Assembly (NCBI GenBank): GCA_018114805.1
Contig: CP073042.1
Span: 744,001-808,000, forward strand
DNA from: Candidatus Streptomyces philanthi
Lineage (GTDB): Bacteria; Actinomycetota; Actinomycetes; Streptomycetales; Streptomycetaceae
Direction: 5' to 3'
Length of the DNA stretch: 64,000 nt
Every line of letters begins with the position of its first letter. Position 1 is the first letter of the stretch. Positions 56,844-64,000 of this stretch are shown here, one piece after another. The position numbers were made by a program, and so were the translations under genes. The notes below the pieces were generated by a model, which had not been told where the DNA came from, searched no databases, and saw nothing but the letters and a program-made list of their open reading frames with translations.

Positions 56844-57671
56844 CGGGTGACCTCCTTGATCAGGCGCTCCCAGTTGTCCCGGAAACGCCGCTCTCCATAG
56901 CGGGCCTGTGCCGCGGCCCTGGCGGCCTCCCCCGTCAGCCGGGCGTCCGCGGGATCCGCGAGGAATCCGCGCATGGCGTCCTTGAGTACGTCGAGCCGGT
57001 TCGAGACGACCCCGGCCCCGTCCGGGACCGCCTCGCGCACCTCGGTGGTGTCAAGGGCCACGATCGGCATCCCGAGGAACATCGCCTCCAGCAGGGACAG
57101 CCCCAGCGAGGTCCACCGGATGGGGTGAAGGTACATGCGGCAGCGGGCCATCGCCGGGTGCAGGTGACCCTGCGGCAGATCGCGGCTGCGGCAGCGGCCG
57201 GCCGTCGTCACCGGGGTGGGGCAGGAAGCCCATGGCTGCGGCGGTGTCGAGGGCGGCCTCGGCCTCGTGGCGTCCGGGAAGCCGCCGGTGCCGTACGTCG
57301 AGAAGACGGCCGGGGTGGTCGACGCTGTCGGCGCCTATGCGGGGGACGCCTGCCAGGCGGAGCAACAGCGCGGTGGGCAGGGGGCTTTGGTGGAACGAGG
57401 TGAGGACGAGCGCAGCGTCCAACGCCGCTTTCATCAGGCGCCGTACGAGACCGTCAGGGTCGGCCTCGCGGACGGTCGGCGGGTCGAAGCCCTCCCAGGG
57501 TGCCTCCCACACGAGCACGTCGTCGACGCCGGGGAGGAGTCGTGCGGCGGGCTCACCGCGGGGTCCGCAGAGCATCGTGACGGAGGAGGAGTGCGCCGTC
57601 ACCGCCCGGACCGCGGGTCCAGCGAGCAGGACGTCGCCGAAACTGTCGAGGCGGACGACCAGTGCTTTCAC
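56840..57671 (-). pseudogene. Chimera: GT9 N-terminal half fused to GT4 C-terminal end
   Basis: From 57671, MKALVVRLDSFGDVLLAGPA and LLRLAGVPRIGADSVDHPGR read as a GT9 heptosyltransferase N-terminus of about 160 residues, ending near AAAMGFLPHPGDDGRP. At about 57180 the frame changes to RCRMYLHPIRWTSLGLSLLE, AMFLGMPIVALDTTEVREAV and a C-terminal helix to 56840, which is the donor-site end of a GT4-type enzyme. The GT9 C-terminal half and the GT4 N-terminal two-thirds are both missing. A deletion of roughly 1.3 kb or more between two adjacent genes explains it. Confidence 0.8.
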
Positions 57672-58231
57672 GGGCGATCACCCCATGTCTCCGTCCCGGC
57701 GAGGATGCGCCGGACCGCCATGAGCAGGTCGGGGGCGGTGCTCGACGCGGTCTCGACCTCGCCCGGCTGCGTGGCTGCGTTGGGGACCAGCACGCCCCGC
57801 GCGCCCGCGGCGTGCGGGGCCTGCATGTCGGCCGCGATGTCGCCGATCACCACGCACTGCGAGGGGGGCATGCCCAGGCGTCGTGCGGCTTCGATGACCA
57901 GTCCGAGCCGGGGTTTGCGGCAGGGGCAGCCCTCCTCGGGCGCGTGCGGGCAGTAGACCCAGGTGTTGAGTCCGCCGAGCAGGGTGTTCGCTCGGTCGTT
58001 GACGCGGCGGACGTCAGTTTCCTTGAGCAGGCCGCGGCCGATGCCGGACTGGTTGCTGATCACGCCGGTCGCGAAACCGGCACCACGCAGCAGCTCCAGT
58101 GCCTGCCGGGCGCCGGGCAGTGGGCGCACTCGGGCGGGGTCGCCGTTGTAGGGGACGTCCTCGACGAGGGTGCCGTCGCGGTCGAAGAGGACAGCGGAGA
58201 CGCGCGTGTGCTGACTGGTCCGGGGGGTCAC
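57668..58231 (-). CDS. gmhB: D-glycero-D-manno-heptose 1,7-bisphosphate 7-phosphatase (HAD-IIIA)
   Basis: 187 residues from GTG 58231, overlapping the GT2 stop (GTGA). Catalytic Asp pair in VLFDRDGTLVEDVPYNG, Ser/Thr motif GVISNQSGIGRGL, zinc-binding loop CPHAPEEGCPCRKPRLG with four ligands, and motif IV VVIGDIAADMQAPHAAG. This is the GmhB arrangement. It removes the 7-phosphate from heptose 1,7-bisphosphate between the two HldE steps. It is one of the few fully intact genes of the operon. Confidence 0.88.
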   Translation of the reverse strand: MTPRTSQHTRVSAVLFDRDGTLVEDVPYNGDPARVRPLPGARQALELLRGAGFATGVISNQSGIGRGLLKETDVRRVNDRANTLLGGLNTWVYCPHAPEEGCPCRKPRLGLVIEAARRLGMPPSQCVVIGDIAADMQAPHAAGARGVLVPNAATQPGEVETASSTAPDLLMAVRRILAGTETWGDRP

Positions 58232-59214
58232 GGCGCGCTCCTCAGGGCCGCCGCCCTCCGGTGGCGTATCAGGCCGTCGAGCCAGTGGCGTGTCGCGAGC
58301 GGGGGGATGACCACGCTGGTGGCGATCATGGTGGTGATCTCTCGTGGAGTGCGCGGCCCGGGCCGTATGCGGGCAAGGGCGAACTCGGCCGTGCCCAGCG
58401 CCCACATGGTGCCGGCGAGCCGGGCCGCGCGGCGGCGGCCGGCTAGCGCGAGGACGGGCGCTGTGAGCGCCATGGCTGTTACGAAGGCGTGCCGGGGCAG
58501 TCGTCCGCGGGGCGCCTCGGCGCGGGCCCACCAGTCGGGGCCGTGCAGCCGGCTCATCAGGGCGTCGTCCGCGTTGCCCCGCTGGGCCCGCACCGACACC
58601 CAGCGGTCGGCCTCCCGCACCGGGTGAAGCGTCGTACGCCTTCCGCGGCGCAGCGTCCACCCAGTCTCCCGCACGCGCAGCGCCAGGTCGGCGTCCTCCC
58701 GAAAGGCTCGGCCGAACCGCTCGTCGAAACCCTGGACGTCCGCGAGTGCCGCGGTACGGTAGGCCATGTCCGCCGTGGCCCAGGCGGCGTGTTCAAGTCC
58801 GGCCGTGCCGCGCTCCCAGTCGGTGGGCCGGCGGTCCTCGGGCAGGGGGACGCGCAGGCGCCCTTGGATGCCGCCGGCCGAGCCGAGGTCGTCCACGAGG
58901 CAGCGGGACCAGTCGGGCAGGACCTGGACGTCGTCGTCGAGGAAGACGGTCCACGGCGTACGGACCGTGCGCCAGCCCGCGTTGCGGGCCGCCGCCGGAC
59001 CCCGCCCTGCGGTGCGCAGGGTGCGGAGCCGTCCACGCAGCTCACCGGCCGCCTCCAAAGGCAATTCGCCGTCTGGGTCTGGACGGTCGTCGACGACGAC
59101 GATCTCCTCGGGCGCGTACTGCCCGGCGGCCGCGGCGAGCGCGCGCAGGCAGTCGGCGAGGCAGGGCCGTCCGATCGTCGGGATGACGACGGAGTAGGCG
59201 GGCGCGTCCGTCAT
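58228..59214 (-). CDS. GT2 family glycosyltransferase C
   Basis: 328 residues from ATG 59214, overlapping the carbamoyltransferase stop. GT-A motifs: YSVVIPTIGRPCLADCLRAL, IVVVDDRPDPDGEL, GPAAARNAGWR, DxD in TVFLDDDVQVLPDWSR and the acceptor-side FGRAFREDADLALRV. The C-terminal part has two or three hydrophobic segments (FVTAMALTAPVLALAG, TMIATSVVIPPLA), so it may be membrane-attached. Intact. It adds a sugar in the glycan made by this operon. Confidence 0.88.
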   Translation of the reverse strand: MTDAPAYSVVIPTIGRPCLADCLRALAAAAGQYAPEEIVVVDDRPDPDGELPLEAAGELRGRLRTLRTAGRGPAAARNAGWRTVRTPWTVFLDDDVQVLPDWSRCLVDDLGSAGGIQGRLRVPLPEDRRPTDWERGTAGLEHAAWATADMAYRTAALADVQGFDERFGRAFREDADLALRVRETGWTLRRGRRTTLHPVREADRWVSVRAQRGNADDALMSRLHGPDWWARAEAPRGRLPRHAFVTAMALTAPVLALAGRRRAARLAGTMWALGTAEFALARIRPGPRTPREITTMIATSVVIPPLATRHWLDGLIRHRRAAALRSAP

Positions 59215-60862
59215 GCGAACACCTTCTTCCGCCGGATCGCGAACGGTCCGAGGGCGAGCAGGTCCACGGGGGCGGAGCCGAAGCACTCCAGGGCGTCCCG
59301 GGGATCATCGACCATGGGCCGTCCGGCGGTGTTGAGGCTGATGTTGACGACCACGGGCAGACCGGTGAGGCGTTCGAAACCGTCGACCATGCGCGCAACG
59401 GGGGGGTCGTCCTGCCGGTCCACGGTCTGGATGCGGGCCGTCCCGTCCACGTGGACGACGGCTGGGATGCGGTCCCGCCGCTCCTCGGCGACATCGTGTA
59501 CGAACAGCATGTAAGGGCTGGGCAGCGGCCCGTCGAACAACTCCGCGGCCCGCGCGGCCAGGACCATGGGCGCGACGGGGCGGAACTCCTCGCGGCCCTT
59601 CACGGCGTTGAGGCGTTCCAGGTTGGCCGCGTGGCCAGGGTGGGCGCGTGGCCAGGGTGGGCGAGCAAGGAGCGATGGCCGAGCGCCCGGGGGCCGTATT
59701 CGCTGCGGCCCTGGAACCAGGCCACGATGCCGTCCCCAGCGAGTTCGGCGGCGACGGTCTCGGCGATGTCGTCGGGTTCCTCGTAGGGCACGGCCGCGCG
59801 TTCCAGCCAGGCGCGCAGGTCGTCGTCGCTCCAGCCGCGGCCGAGGGCGGCGGTCGGCATGGCCTCCACCGCTTCCTTCTGGTTCGCGACATGGAGTGCG
59901 GCGCCGAGCGCGGTGCCGGCGTCTCCGGCGGCGGGCTGCACCCAGACCCGGCGGAAGGGAGTCTCCCGGTAAAGCCTGGTGTTGGCCACGCAGTTGAGCG
60001 CAACGCCACCCGCGAGCGTCAGCACGTCCTCACCGGTACGGTCGTGCAGCCACCGCGCGAGGCCCAGCAGGACCTCCTCCAGGCAGGCCTGCGCGCTGAC
60101 GGCGATGTCGGCGTAGTCCTGCGTCCAGGCGCCCCCTTCGGGCGCGGCGCGACGAGTGTCCCCCCAGGGGATGGGACGGGCCCGGAATCCGCCGTGGCCG
60201 TCCAGGTAGACGTACTGGCGCAGTTGGTCGAGGAAGCGTTGCGTGCCGTAGGACGCCAGCGCCATCACCTTGAACTCGTCGCTGCTGCGCAGGAATCCGA
60301 GGTGCTGAGTGAGGTCCTCGTAGAACAGGCCCATCGAGTCGGGCAGCGACTGCGAGCCCAACACGGTGAGTTCGCGGTTCGCGTACCGGCCGGCGAGGTG
60401 GGAGCCGCATTCGCCGCGGCCGTCCAGCACCAGGACGGCGCTGTCGGGATACGGGGCTGCCTGACCGGCCGAGGCGGCGTGCGCAACGTGGTGGGCGACG
60501 AAGCGGACCTTGTCCGGATCGAGGCCGGGCAGCGCCTCTGCGAGGAACTCCGGGGCCCGGCGGGCGTATCCCTGACGCAAGTGGTCCCAGGGGTCTTTCA
60601 GCCCCAACTGCTCTGCAGAAAGGGCGAGTTCGGGGTCGTACGAGTAGGCGACCGCGTCCAGGTCGGACGGGGTCAGGCCGGCTTGCTCCAGGCACCATCG
60701 GGCGGACAGTTCGGGCAGTTCCCAGGCGGAGAAGGGGATGGGCCGCTTTCCGTGCTTGCGCCGGCTGAAGCGCTCCTCCTCCGCCGCTGCCACAATCCTG
60801 CCATCCATGACGAGGGCTGCGGCGGGGTCGTGGATGAGGGCGTTGATTCCCAGGACACGCAT
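59211..60862 (-). pseudogene. NodU/CmcH-type carbamoyltransferase, broken by a 17-bp tandem duplication
   Basis: ATG 60862 opens MRVLGINALIHDPAAALVMD. The N-terminal Kae1-like domain has the carbamoyl-adenylate histidines (VRFVAHHVAHAASAG) and VLVLDGRGECGSHLAG. Further on are TLAGGVALNCVANTRLY and the C-terminal domain FQGRSEYGPRALGHRSLLAH. There the frame is broken: 59629-59645 is repeated exactly at 59646-59662. Removing one copy restores HPGHAANLERLNAVKGREEF and the rest (MLFVHDVAEERRDRIPAVVH, NISLNTAGRPMVDDPRDALE) to 59211. These enzymes use carbamoyl phosphate and ATP to carbamoylate sugar hydroxyls. Confidence 0.9.
59629..59662. repeat. Exact 17-bp tandem duplication
   Basis: Two identical head-to-tail 17-bp units (59629-59645 and 59646-59662). 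Because 17 is not a multiple of three, the duplication shifts the frame of the carbamoyltransferase gene; one unit alone gives a continuous family-like protein. Confidence 0.95.
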
Positions 60863-60902
60863 ACGATGCCTCCGTGCGGCGTACGGGGAGAGGATGTTCT
60901 AC

Positions 60903-61850
60903 CTACGGGGCCGGGTCGCTCGCGGACTGTGCGGTGGCGAAGTAGGCGATGGTCTGCTTGATGCCCTCCTCCCAGGGCACGCGGGGCGTCCAGCCCAGCA
61001 GTTCACGCGCCAGGCCGGTGTCGGGGCGCCGCCGCTGCGGGTCGTCGGTGGGGCGGTCGACGTACTCGATCGAGGAGGAGGAGCCAGTCAGTTCGACGAC
61101 GCGGCGGGCGATCTCGCCGACCGTGACCTCGTCGGTGCCGCCGATGTTCACCGGGCGGACCGAGTGACTCGCCGCGACCAGCAGGACACCATCGACCGTG
61201 TCGTCGACGTAACAGAGGGAACGGGTCTGCCGGCCGTCTCCCGCCACCGTCAGCGGTTCGCCGGCCAGTGCCTGACTGACAAAGGTGGGCACGGCGCGCC
61301 CGTCGTGCCCGCGCATGCGCGGGCCGTAGGTGTTGAACAGGCGTACGATGCCCGCGTTCGCGTCCCTCTCGCGCACATGAGCGGTGACCAGTGCCTCGGC
61401 GAACCGCTTGGACTCGTCGTACACGCTGCGTGGGCCCACCGGGTTGACGTTGCCCCAGTAGTCCTCTCGCTGGGGATGGCACAGGGGGTCGCCGTACACC
61501 TCGGACGTCGAGGCGAGCAGGAAGCGGGCTGCATCACGCTCCGCGACGGCGACCATGTTGCGGGTGCCCAGACTGCCGACGTCGAGCGTCTCCAGCGGCA
61601 GCCGCAGGTAGTCGGCAGGTGACGCGGGACACGCGAAGTGCAGGACCAGGTCGTACGGCCCCGGCAGCCGCTCCAGGGCATCGGGAGCCGGCACGTCACA
61701 CTCGACGAACCGGAAGCCGCGGCGGCCTTCGAGGTGCGCGGTGTTCTCGCGCGACCCGGAGGACAGGTTGTCGGCGCAGTCGACTTCGACGTCTGAATTC
61801 AGCAGGCGTTCACACAGGTGACTGCTGAGGAAGCCGGCTCCTCCGGTCAC
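60903..61850 (-). CDS. NAD-dependent nucleotide-sugar epimerase/dehydratase (UDP-glucuronate decarboxylase-like)
   Basis: About 315 residues. The extended-SDR Rossmann motif TGGAGFLSSHLCERLL, VDCADNLSSGSREN, LHFACPASPADYL, catalytic Ser in LLASTSEVYG and Y-x3-K in SVYDESKRFAEALV are all present, as are RLFNTYGPRMRGHDGRAVP and CYVDDTVDGVLL. The closest type is UDP-glucuronate decarboxylase. The start is uncertain: GTG 61850 immediately precedes ACCGGAGGA, but families usually begin four or five codons earlier (M-x-A-L-V-TGG), and here the in-frame codon at that place is CAA/CAT, not ATG. It is the first gene of the heptose operon. Confidence 0.85.
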   Translation of the reverse strand: MTGGAGFLSSHLCERLLNSDVEVDCADNLSSGSRENTAHLEGRRGFRFVECDVPAPDALERLPGPYDLVLHFACPASPADYLRLPLETLDVGSLGTRNMVAVAERDAARFLLASTSEVYGDPLCHPQREDYWGNVNPVGPRSVYDESKRFAEALVTAHVRERDANAGIVRLFNTYGPRMRGHDGRAVPTFVSQALAGEPLTVAGDGRQTRSLCYVDDTVDGVLLVAASHSVRPVNIGGTDEVTVGEIARRVVELTGSSSSIEYVDRPTDDPQRRRPDTGLARELLGWTPRVPWEEGIKQTIAYFATAQSASDPAP

Positions 61851-62242
61851 GAGTGCATGTTGCCATGGACATGTCTATATAGCGCTCATGGGCATCCTTC
61901 GACCGCGCCTGAAGGTGCCGGGCGGGAACCCGCACACCGTTCGGCGCGGCACAAGAGGGGATCAGGAGAGCTGCGGAAAGCTTCGGCGGGCTTTCCCGAG
62001 CTATGGGCGAGAGTGAAAGAACATGTCGCCGATTGCGCTGAGCAGCGGAGCCGCTTCGGCGGGCCGCCGAGTTCCGGCGACGCACTGACACGGGGTTCCC
62101 GGGACAGTTGTTTTCACACGTTGATTCCCACTATGCGCCGCCTCTCAGATACTCGCGACTCCCGTGTGGGCCGGCCGGCTGCGGGCACTCGGAGCCCGCG
62201 GCGGGTCCACTCGGGACCCGCTGACGGCTGGAGGTGAAGGAC
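61851..62242. other. Divergent promoter region, heptose operon / hemerythrin
   Basis: About 390 bp between the operon's first gene (minus) and the hemerythrin gene (plus). A TATATAG stretch lies near 61875-61885, close to the operon start. Otherwise I see only the hemerythrin ribosome site at 62230-62236. No coding signal. Confidence 0.45.
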
Positions 62243-62806
62243 ATGGGTCATGGTGGGAACGTCATCGACGAGCTGGTGACCGATCACCGCGAGGTCGAGC
62301 AGATCTTCAGTCGGATAGAGGGACTCCCGCCCGGTGAAAAGGACCGCAAGATCTACGCCGACCAGGCCACGATGGGGCTGGTGAGGCACTCGGTGGCCGA
62401 GGAGGAGTACCTGTACCCGGCCGTGCGGGAGCACCTGGCGGGCGGAGACGCGCTCGCGGACAAGGAGATCGACGATCACTCCAAGGCCGAGCAGATCATG
62501 AAGGACCTGGAGGGGTGCGACGCGGACGATCCCGAGTTCGACCGGCTCATCGGGATGCTGATGGACGAGATCCGCTCGCACGTCGCTGACGAGGAGGAGA
62601 ACCTCTTCCCCCAGCTGCGCGCGGCGTGTTCCGCAGACACGCTCGACGCCCTGGGCGACAAAGTGCGTCAAGCGAAGAAGATGGCACCGACCCGCCCGCA
62701 CCCGTCCGCCCCGGACAAGCCGCCGGCCAACAAGCTGCTGGCCCCGGGAGCCGGCCTCGTCGACCGGATGCGCGACGCGCTGACGGGACGCGGGAAGAAG
62801 GCCTGA
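62243..62806 (+). CDS. Hemerythrin domain protein
   Basis: 187 residues from ATG 62243, with GGAGGTGA about 7 nt upstream. A four-helix hemerythrin domain carries the iron ligands: DHREVEQIF, MGLVRHSVAEEEYLYP, DDHSKAEQIM and RSHVADEEENLFP, with the acidic partners E in each HxxxE. A Pro/Lys-rich linker and a conserved NKLLAPGAGLVDRMRDAL tail follow. It should bind oxygen or nitric oxide at a di-iron site in the cytoplasm. Intact; the copy at 39101-39665 is a decayed paralogue that shares the same tail. Confidence 0.9.
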   Translation: MGHGGNVIDELVTDHREVEQIFSRIEGLPPGEKDRKIYADQATMGLVRHSVAEEEYLYPAVREHLAGGDALADKEIDDHSKAEQIMKDLEGCDADDPEFDRLIGMLMDEIRSHVADEEENLFPQLRAACSADTLDALGDKVRQAKKMAPTRPHPSAPDKPPANKLLAPGAGLVDRMRDALTGRGKKA

Positions 62807-62820
62807 CAGCACCCCCGGAT

Positions 62821-62845
62821 GGGCGGCCGTGCGGTGCGGCCGCCC
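62821..62845 (+). terminator. Hairpin terminator after hemerythrin gene
   Basis: GGGCGGCCG (62821-62829) pairs with CGGCCGCCC (62837-62845) around a 7-nt loop, 14 nt after the stop. No T run. Confidence 0.8.
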
Positions 62846-63069
62846 GAGGCCTGTGAGCAACCACACTCGATCAACCAAATACGGAAGTTTCCCAGGCAGT
62901 TGACCCCCGTGACGACGGCGCGAGAGAGCAGGCGTCGTCGACGCGGGAGTCCCGTCTGTCACGATGGTCCGCGCCGTGACCGACTCGGTGGAACCGCCGC
63001 GCAGCACAGCCGGTGATCCTGGTTCCCCAGTCCCTCCTCTGATTCATCCTGGTTGTCGGGTACCGCACT

Positions 63070-64000
63070 GTGTCTTTCCCTCCTGCCCTGCCCTCGCCTG
63101 CGCCGAAAGCTGCCTCCGTCCCGTCCAAGGGCGCGTCCCGTTCGCCCTGGCGGTCGCTGCGGTACCGCAGCATGCGCTGGTGGTCCGTCGCCAACTTCCT
63201 GTCGAACGCTGGTACGTGGATGCAGCTCACGGTGGAGAACCTGCTGGTGCTCCAGATCACAGGCTCGGCCGCGGCGACGGGTCTGTCGATGTCCGTCCAG
63301 GCCGCTCCCGCCCTCTTCATGAGCCTGTTGGGCGGCACCGCCGTGGACCGCTGGCCGCTGAAGCTGACGGCCTCCGTCAGCCAGGCACTGCTCGGCGCGG
63401 TCGCCTTCACCACGGCCGTGCTGGTGGCGACGGACCAACTGGACATGACCTCCTTGATGGTCCTGGCCGCCGTGACCGGCATGATCGCCACCGTCGACGG
63501 ACCGGCGTGCGCCCTGCTGGGCAATGATCTCGTCCCAGTGGAAGACGTCCCCTCCGCCATCGGCGTCGGCGCGCTGGTGCACAACGCGGGCCGGCTCGTG
63601 GGCACCGCCCTGGCCGGCGTGACGGTCGGCTTCCTCGGCACGTCCGCCGCGTACGCCGCGAACGGTCTGTCGTTCCTCTTCGTGGCCTCCGTCATCCCGT
63701 TCCTGCGCCCGGCGCCGGGCGCTGTACGCCACGCCACCCACGTGAAGGCCGCTCCTCCCCGTGAGGGCGACGCCCCGGACCCCGACATGACCATGCGCCA
63801 GGGACTGCTGTTCTTCGCCCGCCGCCCCCGCCTGGTCGCGCTCGCCGCCGTAACCGGGCTCAGCTCGGTCTTCGGCCGCAATTACGGCCTCACCCTGGCC
63901 GTACTCGTCACCGGACCGCTCGCGGGCGGCGCCGGCTCCTTCGGCACGGTCTCCACGGTTCTCGCCGTCGGCGGCATCCTGGGCGCGGTCCTCGGCGCCC
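63070..64000 (+). CDS. MFS transporter (EntS/MFS_3-like), N-terminal part
   Basis: The frame from GTG 63070 is open to the window edge (310 residues so far). It has a Pro/Ser-rich leader, then RSLRYRSMRWWSVANFLSNA, the entry to helix 1 of MFS_3-type exporters, and VQAAPALFMSLLGGTAVDRW, the loop 2-3 signature (GxxxDRW). Further helices include SLMVLAAVTGMIATVDGPAC and ALVHNAGRLVGTALAGVTVG. Seven to eight helices lie in the window. The group includes enterobactin exporter-like drug or siderophore efflux pumps. The ribosome site is weak, and ATG codons further in (near 63171) are alternatives. Confidence 0.85.
   Translation, partial: MSFPPALPSPAPKAASVPSKGASRSPWRSLRYRSMRWWSVANFLSNAGTWMQLTVENLLVLQITGSAAATGLSMSVQAAPALFMSLLGGTAVDRWPLKLTASVSQALLGAVAFTTAVLVATDQLDMTSLMVLAAVTGMIATVDGPACALLGNDLVPVEDVPSAIGVGALVHNAGRLVGTALAGVTVGFLGTSAAYAANGLSFLFVASVIPFLRPAPGAVRHATHVKAAPPREGDAPDPDMTMRQGLLFFARRPRLVALAAVTGLSSVFGRNYGLTLAVLVTGPLAGGAGSFGTVSTVLAVGGILGAVLGA

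Noticed and set aside
63058..63063. GGGTAC as a SigB-type -10 box for the MFS gene
   Set aside because: It lies only 7 nt before the GTG start and the nearest GNNT is 13 nt upstream, outside the 14-16 nt spacing.

Overview
The window looks like Streptomyces chromosome, or DNA of a very close actinomycete. It has very high G+C, GTG and TTG starts behind GGAGG-type ribosome sites, tightly overlapping ATGA/GTGA gene junctions, and lineage-typical families: SPW repeat, DUF2180, DUF6479, DUF6343, DUF3040, ChaB, actinobacterial holin-X, SigB/F/G-type sigma factors and IS1380 transposases. Both ends are cut inside genes. I see no tRNA, rRNA or CRISPR.

Layout. 0-5 kb: a small iron-permease-like membrane protein (cut), a holin-X protein, a STAS-like regulator behind a SigB-type promoter, a damaged TPP enzyme and an intact stand-alone cytochrome b (qcrB). 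5-9.3 kb: a broken haloacid dehalogenase and a ctaC-ctaD oxidase operon with two small membrane proteins. 9.6-17.4 kb: a run of interrupted genes, namely a beta-helix protein and an operon of TPP enzyme, enolase-superfamily enzyme and FAD/Fe-S oxidoreductase. 17.6-25.5 kb: SPW protein, two frameshifted SigB-like sigma factors around a PepSY-like lipoprotein, a GH15 enzyme and an SDR that share one deletion junction, and an intact TPP enzyme. 25.9-33.3 kb: small proteins, a MarR regulator, a cytochrome b scrap and two dead IS1380 elements. 33.7-49.9 kb: stress-flavoured genes (second STAS protein, alpha/beta hydrolases, DUF2795, SDR, pyruvyl transferase, hemerythrin, CBS protein, ACP-like protein without its serine, Rieske protein) mixed with broken copies, including two more sigma factors. 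50.8-61.9 kb: one long minus-strand operon of eleven genes for a heptose-containing glycan: epimerase, carbamoyltransferase, gmhB, gmhA, hldE and several glycosyltransferases. 62.2-64 kb: hemerythrin and an MFS transporter (cut).

The dominant signal is decay. I count about ten in-frame stops (TGA, TAG and TAA all occur) and about 25 apparent frameshifts. There are also two deletion fusions, a 17-bp tandem duplication and two long perfect inverted repeats sitting beside frameshifts. Many breaks are 1-nt indels in C or G runs, so consensus error must be excluded first. The nonsense substitutions, lost catalytic residues and deletion chimeras are harder to explain as sequencing error.

As a system, the intact parts suggest an envelope and general-stress island. 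SigB-like sigma factors and STAS proteins would regulate small stress proteins, an alternative respiratory branch (qcrB plus ctaCD) and TPP-dependent oxidation. The heptose operon would have built a carbamoylated surface glycan or glycoconjugate.
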